From: Clostridiales bacterium
Lineage (GTDB): Bacteria; Bacillota; Clostridia; Saccharofermentanales; Saccharofermentanaceae
Direction of reading: 5' to 3'
Length of the DNA stretch: 64,000 nt
NCBI GenBank assembly: GCA_017551625.1
Contig: JAFZLF010000015.1
Location: forward strand, 54,378 to 118,377
The position numbers and the translations under genes were made by a program. The notes beneath the pieces are model-generated. The model did not search any database, was not told where the DNA came from, and saw only the letters and a list, made by a program, of their open reading frames with translations. This document shows, piece after piece, positions 1-8,141 of the stretch. Within the stretch, counting starts at the first letter, position 1. Each line of letters begins with the position of its first letter.

Positions 1-2
1 AA

Positions 3-1373
3 CGTGGCAAGAAATTCCCGGATGCGATCGTGTGTGCCAACGACTATTCCGCGACCGGCCTCATCGACGCCTGTCACCGCCGCGGTATCGAGGTCCCCGG
101 TGATTTTCTCGTCACAGGTTATGATGGTCTGGACGAGGCCTATCAGGGATACCCGTCTCTGACGACAGGCGCGCAGCCTTTCTTCAAGTCCGGCTACGAG
201 AGCATCTACTGTCTTCTTCAGATGTGGGAGGGTGTCGACGTCGGCAAGAACCGCCTGATCCTCGGCGATCTCGTGTGTAACCAGTCCTGTGGCTGTAAGC
301 CCATGACCACCTATAACATCGATGATATCCGGAGCATGTACACGAGAAGGCTCGACCGTGTTTCGGAACTGGCCCAGTCGCAGACCAACCTGATCCTCAG
401 CGTCTCCAACGCCGCCTCTCTGGAGGAGTGCTTCGCCGAGATCACGAAGAATTCGGCGATCGATTCGGGCTTTACGGATATGCTTCTGTGCCTCGCTCCC
501 GGATGGGATACCCAGCGCGTCATCGACGATGATTTTTCCGATCTCGACGAAGAGATGACCGTGGTCGCCGGATTTATCGGACCGACGCCCGTCGAGCGCG
601 AGACCTTCCGGAAGAAGGATCTGCTCCCGCCGGCACTTCTATCCGATCCGAAACCGTACTACATCTTCTCGATCCATCATCTGCAGTACTACATGGGATA
701 CCTCATCGTCTCACCACAGAACGAGGCGCACGAATCGCTGCACATGAAGTCCTGGATCGTTAACCTCGGTTCGATGCTCGAGAACTGGCGGATCCGCCAG
801 AAACTGAATCTCACCGTCCAGAGGCTGGAGAACCTCTACAACCGCGACATGCTGACGAATCTTTACAACCGTCACGGCTACGAGATGTTCTTCTCCGACA
901 TCTTCAAGGAATGCCAGGCCAAGCGCATCCCCATCGGGGTCATGATGATCGACATGGATGACTTAAAGCTCATCAACGACAACTACGGACATAGTGAGGG
1001 CGACTACAGTCTCTGCACGATCGCCGATGGCATGCGCTTCGCGGCGACAAACGGCGAAGTGTGCCTGCGTACCGGCGGCGATGAATTTGTCGTCCTTGCG
1101 AAGGATTATTCCGAGGCCAAAGCGCTCTCCTACGCGAGGACTCTCTGTGAATATATCGCGAATCATGTCTCACGCGACCGTAAGAAATACCCGCTCCGCG
1201 TCAGTATCGGAAGCTGTATCATGGTACCTCCGGAGCTCTTCTCCGAGACCGATGCCGACGGCGACGGATCCGCAGACGAAGACGCGATCCGCGCCTACTC
1301 CGAAGAGTACCTCCGCATCGCAGACGCGAAGATGTACGAAGAAAAGAAGATGCACAAAGCCAGCCGCAAATGA
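3..1373 (+). CDS. LacI-like sensor diguanylate cyclase (5' partial)
   Basis: The gene enters from the left edge; the frame is open from base 3, so the true start lies outside the window. The first ~100 visible residues resemble the C-terminal part of a LacI/GalR-type (Peripla_BP_3) sugar-binding domain (CANDYSATG, VTGYDGLDE). A linker region of unknown fold follows, then a GGDEF domain over about the last 170 residues, with MIDMDDLKLIND and an intact RTGGDEFVVL. It should make cyclic di-GMP from two GTP. No RxxD inhibitory site precedes GGDEF (the position reads TNGE), so product inhibition is probably absent. No membrane segment is visible. A cytoplasmic sugar-responsive cyclase is the inference; the ligand is unknown. 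Confidence 0.85.
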   Translation, partial: RGKKFPDAIVCANDYSATGLIDACHRRGIEVPGDFLVTGYDGLDEAYQGYPSLTTGAQPFFKSGYESIYCLLQMWEGVDVGKNRLILGDLVCNQSCGCKPMTTYNIDDIRSMYTRRLDRVSELAQSQTNLILSVSNAASLEECFAEITKNSAIDSGFTDMLLCLAPGWDTQRVIDDDFSDLDEEMTVVAGFIGPTPVERETFRKKDLLPPALLSDPKPYYIFSIHHLQYYMGYLIVSPQNEAHESLHMKSWIVNLGSMLENWRIRQKLNLTVQRLENLYNRDMLTNLYNRHGYEMFFSDIFKECQAKRIPIGVMMIDMDDLKLINDNYGHSEGDYSLCTIADGMRFAATNGEVCLRTGGDEFVVLAKDYSEAKALSYARTLCEYIANHVSRDRKKYPLRVSIGSCIMVPPELFSETDADGDGSADEDAIRAYSEEYLRIADAKMYEEKKMHKASRK

Positions 1374-1416
1374 CCATTGTTGCTTGAGCATCTTCTTCGC
1401 ACACTAATGACTCGTT

Positions 1417-1443
1417 GCACTTGCGCTTTTTCGCGTGCAAATA
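1417..1443. other. GC-rich hairpin between convergent genes
   Basis: TTGCAC and GCG pair with CGC and GTGCAA around a CTTTTT loop, with a TT bulge, between the convergent cyclase and polyphosphate transferase genes. There is no good T-run, so a terminator role is only possible. Confidence 0.3.
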
Positions 1444-1450
1444 ACCTTCA

Positions 1451-2941
1451 TTACTTGAGTTTCTTCTCGAGTTCTTTGATCACGATCTCGAGGGCCTTGA
1501 TACGTGCATATTTCTTGTCAACGGATTCGAGGATGTACCACGGCGCGAACTTGGTCGAGGTCTTCTGGATCATTTCGTTGATTGCCTCTTCGTAGATATC
1601 CCACTTCTCGCGGTTACGCCAGTCTTCGTCCGTGATCTTCCACTGCTTCTCCGGCGTATTCTGCCGGTCCGTGAATCTCTGAAGCTGCGTGTCCTTATCG
1701 ATCTGTACCCAGAACTTGATGATGACCGCGCCCCAGTCGTCGAGTTCTTTTTCAAACTCGTTGATCTCGTTATACGCACGCTTCCAGTCGTTCTCGGAGC
1801 AGAAGCCCTCGATCCTCTCGACCATCACGCGGCCGTACCAGGTTCTATCGAAGATCGCGACGTGACCATCCTTCGGAAGGCGTGTCCAGAATCGCCATAG
1901 ATAGTGACGTGCTTTCTCGTGCGGTTCCGGGGACGCGATCGGATGCACTTCATAGCCACGAGGATCAAGAGCCTCAGCGATACGCTTGATATTGCCGCCT
2001 TTTCCTGCCGCATCCCATCCCTCGTAGGCGATGATGAGCGGCACTCTCTTTCTGTAAAGGCGGTTGTGAAGTTCGGACAGACGATCCTGAAGTTTATCGA
2101 GCTTTTCCTTATACTCCTCGTCGGAAAGTTCCTTCCCCTCAAGAGGGATCTCGGCAAGCTTCGGCATCTTCACGAGCGGGAAAGTATTCTGCAGAAGCGG
2201 GACCGCAAGAGAGTGATTCTGAAGCGCGATATCGATACCCTCGTTCATACGCTCGAGGACCTGAAGCTCGGTCCATTTCTCGGACTTCGCATCCACGATG
2301 TACCACGGCGCAGAAGATGTATCCGTGTCCTCGAGATACTTCTCGAAAATCTTCTCGCACGCCTTGTAGTGCTTATTCTGCCAGACATCGCCCTCGCTCA
2401 CGCGCCACTTCGTATCGATGTCCCCCTTGAGATTATCGATCCTCTTCTTCTGCTCTGCTTCCGAAATATGCATGAAGAACTTGAGCACCAGGTATCCGTT
2501 ATCGGTGAGCTGCCGCTCGAATCTTCTTATACTCGCGATCCGCTTCTCGTACTGCGAATCGGACATACTTCCGTCGAGCCGCCCCATGACGATCTCATTC
2601 ATCCAGCCGGTATTATAGAAACGGAACTTTCCCGCCTCCGGAAGCGCCTCGAAATAGCGGTAAAGGAACGGTTTTCTCTTCTCGAGATCCGTCGGCATAT
2701 CGAAGGTCGCGACCTTATAAAAACGCGGGTCGATGTTATTGATCACGTGGCCGATCAGGGTGCCTTTTCCGGCGGTGCCCCAGCCCTCGACCAGCACGAC
2801 AACAGGGAGCTTATTCTCCTTGATCTTATTCTGATTTACGAACAGAAGATCTTCCTGTTCTTTCAGGCGAGCTTTCAGGATTTCCTTCTCGGGCTTCTCG
2901 TTCAGATATGCGTTCTTCAGCACAGTCACCGCCTCCTTCAA
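1451..2941 (-). CDS. pap: Polyphosphate:AMP phosphotransferase (two-domain PPK2)
   Basis: This 496-residue protein contains two tandem PPK2 domains. Each has a Walker A loop: GWGTAGKGT near residue 53 and GWDAAGKGG near residue 305. Each also has the downstream arginine-rich lid typical of PPK2 (for example FDRTWYGRVMVERIEGF in the second domain). Two-domain PPK2 enzymes (class II, PAP) transfer phosphate from polyphosphate to AMP to make ADP; this assignment rests on architecture. It is cytoplasmic. It lies downstream of the cardiolipin synthase gene on the same strand but is separated from it by a terminator, so it probably has its own promoter. Substrate preference (AMP or ADP) cannot be read from the sequence. 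Confidence 0.88.
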   Translation of the reverse strand: MKEAVTVLKNAYLNEKPEKEILKARLKEQEDLLFVNQNKIKENKLPVVVLVEGWGTAGKGTLIGHVINNIDPRFYKVATFDMPTDLEKRKPFLYRYFEALPEAGKFRFYNTGWMNEIVMGRLDGSMSDSQYEKRIASIRRFERQLTDNGYLVLKFFMHISEAEQKKRIDNLKGDIDTKWRVSEGDVWQNKHYKACEKIFEKYLEDTDTSSAPWYIVDAKSEKWTELQVLERMNEGIDIALQNHSLAVPLLQNTFPLVKMPKLAEIPLEGKELSDEEYKEKLDKLQDRLSELHNRLYRKRVPLIIAYEGWDAAGKGGNIKRIAEALDPRGYEVHPIASPEPHEKARHYLWRFWTRLPKDGHVAIFDRTWYGRVMVERIEGFCSENDWKRAYNEINEFEKELDDWGAVIIKFWVQIDKDTQLQRFTDRQNTPEKQWKITDEDWRNREKWDIYEEAINEMIQKTSTKFAPWYILESVDKKYARIKALEIVIKELEKKLK

Positions 2942-3005
2942 ACAACAGATTTCCAGTACTTTGATTGTATCACGATTCAGGTCGTTCGAGAAATCCTTCT
3001 TTTGC

Positions 3006-3040
3006 CGCTGGTCCTCGCCGTTTCGCGTCTGCGGAATCGT
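3006..3040 (+). repeat. Conserved inner-hairpin element, family A copy 1
   Basis: The core CGCTGGTCCTCG..CTGCGGAATCG matches the element found in terminator loops near 26.2 and 47.0 kb. Here no clear outer terminator stem remains, so it may be a relic, or it may work with the larger TTCTGACCGGA/TCCGGTCAGAA inverted repeat that spans the adjacent terminator (about 3041-3175). Confidence 0.6.
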
Positions 3041-3073
3041 TCTTCTGACCGGAATCTATCCGAGTATACAAGT

Positions 3074-3145
3074 GCATAAAAAACCGCTCGGCCACGAGTT
3101 TTGCGAAGCAAACTGTCTGAGTGGAAGAGCGGTTATTCTTTATGC
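3074..3145 (-). terminator. Terminator after cls carrying inner-hairpin family B copy 1
   Basis: The outer stem GCATAAA..ACCGCTC pairs with GAGCGGT..TTTATGC and gives a six-base T-run when read leftwards after the cardiolipin synthase gene. Its loop (3093-3123) holds the element CACGAGTTTTGCGAAGC.. ..CTGTCTGAGTG, which recurs in the prfC terminator near 23.48 kb, where the outer stem is unrelated. Confidence 0.75.
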
Positions 3146-3169
3146 GCTGAATAAATGAACAGTATCCGG

Positions 3170-4705
3170 TCAGAAAATAGGAGCGACCAGGCGCAGGATC
3201 AGTCTGAACAGACTCCATCCTCTGTGGTAATTGAGTTCTTCCGGCAGCACCTCATCCGACACTTCAAAGGAAGCAAGCAGATCCTCCTTCACATCATTGA
3301 CGGTCGATGTCCCGCACATGAAGACCGCGCTCTCGAAGTGGAGATACAGGCTTCTGTAATCCCAGTTGACGGATCCGACGATCGCAGCCTTGTCGTCGAC
3401 GACGACGGTCTTACTGTGCATAAACCCCGGGGTATATTCGTAGACGCGCACGCCCGCTTCGACCAGATCTCTGTAGTAACATCTCGTGGCTTGATGGATC
3501 ATCCATTTATCGTACTTGCTCGGGGTGACGATCCTCACGTCGATGCCGCTCTTCGCCGCGAGGCAGAGCGCCGTGATCATATTCTCGTCGAGGATCAGAT
3601 ACGGGGTACTGATGTAGATCGATTTCTCCGCTGCGGTGATCATGTGCATATACACATTTTCACTGACATGTTCGCTATCGATCGGGATATCGTTATAGGG
3701 CTGCACATAGCCCTCTCCCACGACCGGACACGGGGCATTCTTCCACGGGTAATACTCCAGAAAATCCTCCATCTTCGAGCTCAGCGCCTGCCAGATCTGC
3801 AGGAAGAAACAAGTGAGGCTCCACGCCGCTTCTCCCTCGACCATGACGACGGAATCTTTCCAGTAACCGAAGCGCTCTTTTCTGTTGACATATTCATCGG
3901 ACAGATTCATGCCGCCGCAGAAAGCGATCTTCCCGTCGATGGATGTGATCTTTCTGTGGTCACGGTTATTCTGGATGGTCGTAAAGAACGGACGGAACGG
4001 ATTGAAGATCTGGCACTCGATCCCGAGCGAACTCAGATAATCGGGATAATCAGATGGAAGACTCAGGAAACACCCGATGTCATCGTACATGATGCGCACC
4101 GTGACGCCCTCTGCGGCCTTCTCCTTCAGGATCTCCAGTATCGATTCCCAGAACTCTCCTTCACCGATCGTGAAATACTCCATGAAGATGTACTTCTGTG
4201 CGGTCCGGAGCTTCTCGAGAAGGACGGGCCAGGCGGCCTCTCCCGGAGAGAGATATTTCGTATCCGTATTTCGATAAAGCGGGAAATGCTCTGTCTTCTC
4301 TAAGTATTCTGCGTTCTTGAGGAATGCCGGATACTCCTGGCCGAGCTTGTATTTCGCCGCGCTTTTCGTGCCGAGATAGTGCTTCGTTTCGTTGACGACT
4401 TCGTCCAGGTTTTTCGAGTAGTAATTCGAACTCATCTGGAAGTTCAAAAAGACGTAGAGGATCCCGCCGAAGACGGGAAGCATCAGGATCAGGAAGACCC
4501 AGATCAGACGGTATCCGCCCTTTTCGTTTTTACTGACCACATAGAGAGCCACGATGACGGAGATGACACGGAAGATGATCGACGCGATATCAGAATAGAG
4601 CGTACCGGCCGCGATGAGAAAAATAAAAGACGCGAGTTCCACAAGCAGGATCAGTATGATCACTGCCCGCCTCATGAGAAGGGACTGGAACCATTGTTTA
4701 CGCAT
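3170..4705 (-). CDS. cls: Cardiolipin synthase (phospholipase D family)
   Basis: The 511 residues fit the usual bacterial cardiolipin synthase length. Two hydrophobic N-terminal segments (about residues 12-60) anchor it in the membrane, followed by a PLDc_N-like stretch (IWVFLILMLPVFGGILYV). Two HKD motifs form the active site: HRKITSIDGKIAFCGG near residue 248 and HSKTVVVDDKAAIVGS near residue 430. The enzyme joins two phosphatidylglycerols into cardiolipin and glycerol. It has its own TTGACT/GATAAT promoter and a strong terminator downstream, so it is likely monocistronic. Confidence 0.92.
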   Translation of the reverse strand: MRKQWFQSLLMRRAVIILILLVELASFIFLIAAGTLYSDIASIIFRVISVIVALYVVSKNEKGGYRLIWVFLILMLPVFGGILYVFLNFQMSSNYYSKNLDEVVNETKHYLGTKSAAKYKLGQEYPAFLKNAEYLEKTEHFPLYRNTDTKYLSPGEAAWPVLLEKLRTAQKYIFMEYFTIGEGEFWESILEILKEKAAEGVTVRIMYDDIGCFLSLPSDYPDYLSSLGIECQIFNPFRPFFTTIQNNRDHRKITSIDGKIAFCGGMNLSDEYVNRKERFGYWKDSVVMVEGEAAWSLTCFFLQIWQALSSKMEDFLEYYPWKNAPCPVVGEGYVQPYNDIPIDSEHVSENVYMHMITAAEKSIYISTPYLILDENMITALCLAAKSGIDVRIVTPSKYDKWMIHQATRCYYRDLVEAGVRVYEYTPGFMHSKTVVVDDKAAIVGSVNWDYRSLYLHFESAVFMCGTSTVNDVKEDLLASFEVSDEVLPEELNYHRGWSLFRLILRLVAPIF

Positions 4706-4735
4706 CTTTTTCTCCTTTTTGATTTGCCCAATACT

Positions 4736-4763
4736 ATTATCAACAATATGGAAATTTAGTCAA
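4736..4763 (-). promoter_or_regulatory. Promoter of cls
   Basis: TTGACT (4758-4763) and GATAAT (4736-4741), read on the minus strand, are separated by 16 bp, about 30 bp upstream of the cls start. Confidence 0.6.
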
Positions 4764-4788
4764 ATTCTTCTAGGTTTTTCGCGTCCGG

Positions 4789-4797
4789 TGTTATAGA
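4789..4797 (+). promoter_or_regulatory. Extended -10 promoter of the degenerate EAL gene
   Basis: TGTTATAGA is an extended -10 (TGn plus TATAGA) with no good -35, 36 bp before the chosen start. It resembles the TGTTAGAAT and TGTTATACT boxes before plsC, the Tim44-like gene and bglA. Confidence 0.45.
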
Positions 4798-4832
4798 ATG
4801 ACAGTATACAGATGCACAAGGAGAAACGTGCC

Positions 4833-6509
4833 ATGAAGACTCAGTCATCTACCCGTCAGAAATCGATCCTTCCGTTTCTTATTCCCGTGAATTATCTATG
4901 TGCCGCGTTTATCGTCTATCTGGTCTATGCGACGGGCGGAACGCCGAGTATCTATGCGAATCTCATCCTGATCCCGGTCGTACTTACGGCTCTGTTCACG
5001 CCGGTATGGCATAGTGTCCTTTTTGCCGTTCTGAGCGGACTTGCTATGGGGCCGCTTATCAACATCCTGACGGACGCACAGACTAAGGACGCCTCATGGA
5101 TCATCCGTGTACTTGTCTATGCACTCGTAAGTATCGTTATTTCCTATATCTCTACCCGGAGCCGGGAGCGTCAGAAGCACTTCGAGTACATGGCGACACA
5201 TGACCCTCTCACGGATCTGCCGAACTACAACAGCATCGCCGATTCGCGCATCCCTTCTTCAGGCGCCATGTCGATCCTGATGATGGCCTTTAACGAAGAC
5301 GGAGACATTCAGGGACTCTTCGGGAGCGATTTCTACCAGTCGATCGTGAAGAATATCTCGGTAAAACTGTCCGAACTTCTGTCTTCATACCCGAACGCCC
5401 GGCTATACAAGGGCACCGATCTGAATTACACGATCATCGTGCACCACTACTCCAGCGAAGAGAGCCTCGAGAACATCCTGGCCGCGCTTAATAACATCAA
5501 TGACGTGACCATCTCGGTCGACAAGATCCCCGTCTATGTTTCCTACCGCATCGGCTTCACGGTGATCCGGCCCGGCGCCAGCATCCCGGAGGGTATCCGT
5601 CAGGCCAACATCGCCCTGCGGTACTCGTTCCTCGAAGACCAGCGGATCTCACGTTATACGGAGGCGATGCGTGATTACTATAAGGGGACCGTAAACATCG
5701 CCAGTGAATTTGACACCGCGATCGAAAAAGGCATGGTCAAGGCTTCCTATCAGACGATTCACGATGCAGTGTCACGGAAACCGGTCGGTGTCGAGATCCT
5801 GGCCAAGTGGATGCGTGAGGATGGTTCACGAATGACTGCAGAAGAATTTGTCCCGATCCTGCAGAAGACCTCCTGCCTGCAGCAACTGACGATCTTTATG
5901 ACACAGGAAGCCATCAAACATGCAAAGACGCCCAAGCACCAGGGCGAGCGATTCAGCATCAATTTCTCTGCGTCCGAGCTCACGGAGAAATCGGTCATGG
6001 AATTTGTCCGTGCCATCGAGAATTCCGGGCTCAACGCCGATCTGGTCATGATCGAGATCGCCGGCACTTTTCAAGAGGATGAATATCTGGTAAGAGATCA
6101 CCTTCTCTTCCTCAAGAAGCACGGCATACGTATCGCCATGGATTATTTCAGCGCAGCCAAATCGCCGTTCATGCTTCTTTCCGATACGCCTCTGGACATC
6201 ATCAAGATCAACCGCGAGATCACGGCCGCCTACAATCAGCCGAAGGGCGCTTCTCTTATCCATAGCATCGTAAACTACGCCAAAACCAATAATATCCAGA
6301 CTGTTGCAGAGGGCGTGGAAAACGATTTCCAGGCGACATTCTGCGCGCAGACGGGAGTCGATTATCTACAAGGGTATTTCTTCAGTGTTCCACAGCTCAT
6401 GACCGTGCAGGAGAATGAAGCACCCGCATCTTCCGCCCCATCTGATTCCTCCGACGGAAGCACTGAATATCCGGACATTTCAATCGTCCCGAAAGACGAA
6501 CAGAAATGA
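4833..6509 (+). CDS. Membrane protein with degenerate GGDEF-EAL domains
   Basis: The ATG at 4833 is preferred because CAAGGAG lies 9 bases before it; an in-frame ATG at 4812 has no such site. The ~558 residues begin with about four membrane segments (residues 12-110). A GGDEF-like region follows (THDPLTDLPNYNS) that lacks any GGDEF motif, then an EAL-family domain. Key EAL residues are altered: EAL reads EIL, the DDFGTG loop reads MDYFSAAKS, and KID reads KIN. Catalytic metal ligands are therefore missing and phosphodiesterase activity is unlikely. A c-di-GMP receptor or protein-interaction role is the inference. The gene ends 1 base before the convergent glycosyltransferase gene. Confidence 0.85.
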   Translation: MKTQSSTRQKSILPFLIPVNYLCAAFIVYLVYATGGTPSIYANLILIPVVLTALFTPVWHSVLFAVLSGLAMGPLINILTDAQTKDASWIIRVLVYALVSIVISYISTRSRERQKHFEYMATHDPLTDLPNYNSIADSRIPSSGAMSILMMAFNEDGDIQGLFGSDFYQSIVKNISVKLSELLSSYPNARLYKGTDLNYTIIVHHYSSEESLENILAALNNINDVTISVDKIPVYVSYRIGFTVIRPGASIPEGIRQANIALRYSFLEDQRISRYTEAMRDYYKGTVNIASEFDTAIEKGMVKASYQTIHDAVSRKPVGVEILAKWMREDGSRMTAEEFVPILQKTSCLQQLTIFMTQEAIKHAKTPKHQGERFSINFSASELTEKSVMEFVRAIENSGLNADLVMIEIAGTFQEDEYLVRDHLLFLKKHGIRIAMDYFSAAKSPFMLLSDTPLDIIKINREITAAYNQPKGASLIHSIVNYAKTNNIQTVAEGVENDFQATFCAQTGVDYLQGYFFSVPQLMTVQENEAPASSAPSDSSDGSTEYPDISIVPKDEQK

Positions 6510-6510
6510 T

Positions 6511-7968
6511 TCAGTTTTTCGGGTCGTTCTGGTTTTTCTGCTTGATCTTCTTTCCGACTCGGATCAGAGACGCGTAACGGTAAGCCGTCTTATATGCTTT
6601 TCGCGCATTGCCGGTCACGGCCTGCTTGATCGCGCCCATACGTGATGTTGATCCTTCCTCTTCCGAAGCAGGCAGGTACGCCTCCTGCAGGAAGTGACGG
6701 TCATCCTCCGGCGGAACCAGTTTCACTTTCTTGTATTTATTTGCCAGATGCAGCTTGCCGACGTTCGCGCGGCGGATCGCCTTCTCGCGCACGAAGCGAG
6801 AGATCGCATTCTTATACGCTTCTTCGACACGTCCCGCGAAGGTCTCCGCAGAAAAAGAAGCCACCGTCTTCTCGGCATTGGCGGAATAGCGCTCGGCCGT
6901 GACCGGATCCTTGAAGATCTCGGACACGATATCGGCGATCTCAGATTCCTCACGGAAGAGCCGGGCATTTACACCGTCCTGGAAGAGCTCGTTAACGGCA
7001 TCATCTTTTCGCGCGATGACCGGAAGCCCCGCCGCCATAGCCTCGTAATACGTGAGGCCCTGTGTCTCGGACGTCGAGCAGGAAATAAAGGCATCACCAA
7101 GCTGATAGTATTTGCCGATCTCGGCATAGGGGGCCGATCCGGCGAAGATCACCTTATCCGTCACACCTAACTTCGCCGCCTGCTCTTTAAGCCCAGCTAG
7201 CGCCGGTCCGTCACCGACGACCAGGACGCGGACATTCGGAGCCTTCTCACAGATCTTCGGCACCTGATCGATGATCCTGTCGATGCTCTTCTCCTTCGCC
7301 ACACGGCCCAGGGAAAGAAGGATCTTCTCATCGTTTCTGATACCGAATTTCTTCTTCAGTTCGTCGATCTCTTCGGTCTTAAAATTCGAGCGGTTAAATG
7401 GTGAGACATCGATACCTGTCGGGATCACGTAGATCGGTTTGGTCACACCATATTCGCGGAGAGCGTTCTTGACCTTCTCAGTAGGAACGATCAGGCCGGT
7501 CGGTACGTTACAGAACTTCTTACTGAACCATCTGGCCTTTTCCGGCGTGATGATCTTCGTCGCCTTGCCACCTAAGACATAGTGCGTATAGTCCTCCAGC
7601 ATCGTGTGATAGGTATGCACGATCGGAAGATGAAGTGTCATGGATGTGGACAGACCGATGAGTCCCATCGAGAACTCGGTCTGGGTGTGGATGATGTCGA
7701 TCTTCAGTCTCTTCAGGATCTGGACCAGACGGAAGGAGTACGGCATGGTCGTCCTGTACGGACGCACCAGAAGCATCGGAAAACTCGGGATACGGAATAC
7801 CGGCGGGTGTTTACTTACACGGCGGATCACGGGAGAATTGGTCTCCGAAGTCGCGAAGATATAGACTCGATGGCCTCTCTTACGTAGCGCGATCGCCAGC
7901 GTATAGATCGAAGATGTGACGCCATTGATATCCGGAAAATATGTATCTGTAATGATAGCTATATTCAT
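6511..7968 (-). CDS. GT4 glycosyltransferase, diacylglycerol glucosyltransferase-like
   Basis: The 485-residue GT-B glycosyltransferase has an N-terminal Rossmann start (NIAIITDTYFPDINGV) that is typical of 1,2-diacylglycerol 3-glucosyltransferases and related GT4 enzymes. Further marks are HTQTEFSMGL near residue 95 and the nucleotide-sugar-binding E-x7-E block ETQGLTYYEAMAAG near residue 303. A basic C-terminal tail of ~80 residues could bind the membrane face. The likely role is glycolipid synthesis from UDP-glucose; another mannosyl or glucosyl acceptor is possible. It is divergent from the beta-glucosidase gene, with its own extended -10 promoter. Confidence 0.8.
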   Translation of the reverse strand: MNIAIITDTYFPDINGVTSSIYTLAIALRKRGHRVYIFATSETNSPVIRRVSKHPPVFRIPSFPMLLVRPYRTTMPYSFRLVQILKRLKIDIIHTQTEFSMGLIGLSTSMTLHLPIVHTYHTMLEDYTHYVLGGKATKIITPEKARWFSKKFCNVPTGLIVPTEKVKNALREYGVTKPIYVIPTGIDVSPFNRSNFKTEEIDELKKKFGIRNDEKILLSLGRVAKEKSIDRIIDQVPKICEKAPNVRVLVVGDGPALAGLKEQAAKLGVTDKVIFAGSAPYAEIGKYYQLGDAFISCSTSETQGLTYYEAMAAGLPVIARKDDAVNELFQDGVNARLFREESEIADIVSEIFKDPVTAERYSANAEKTVASFSAETFAGRVEEAYKNAISRFVREKAIRRANVGKLHLANKYKKVKLVPPEDDRHFLQEAYLPASEEEGSTSRMGAIKQAVTGNARKAYKTAYRYASLIRVGKKIKQKNQNDPKN

Positions 7969-7990
7969 ACTTTCTCCTCACACCATTCTG

Positions 7991-7999
7991 ATTATACCA
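7991..7999 (-). promoter_or_regulatory. Extended -10 promoter of the glycosyltransferase
   Basis: Read leftwards the box is TGGTATAAT, a perfect -10 with TG extension, 23 bp upstream of the start codon. The nearest TTGTCA is 21 bp away, too far for a classical -35. Confidence 0.55.
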
Positions 8000-8060
8000 T
8001 AATGCTTTTTTGTGAAATGACAAATCTATCACTATTTTGATATACGTCAGCCGCCTTGTC

Positions 8061-8069
8061 TGTTATACT
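8061..8069 (+). promoter_or_regulatory. Extended -10 promoter of the beta-glucosidase
   Basis: TGTTATACT lies 73 bp before the bglA start. TTGATA is 21 bp upstream of the hexamer, so recognition probably relies on the TG extension. The ~65-base leader ends in a strong CAAGGAGGA ribosome binding site. Confidence 0.5.
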
Positions 8070-8141
8070 CGAATCAAATTGTAGGGGCGCGCTGTCCTTA
8101 TACAACATTGACTGATCTTACATATCAAGGAGGACCGATCT

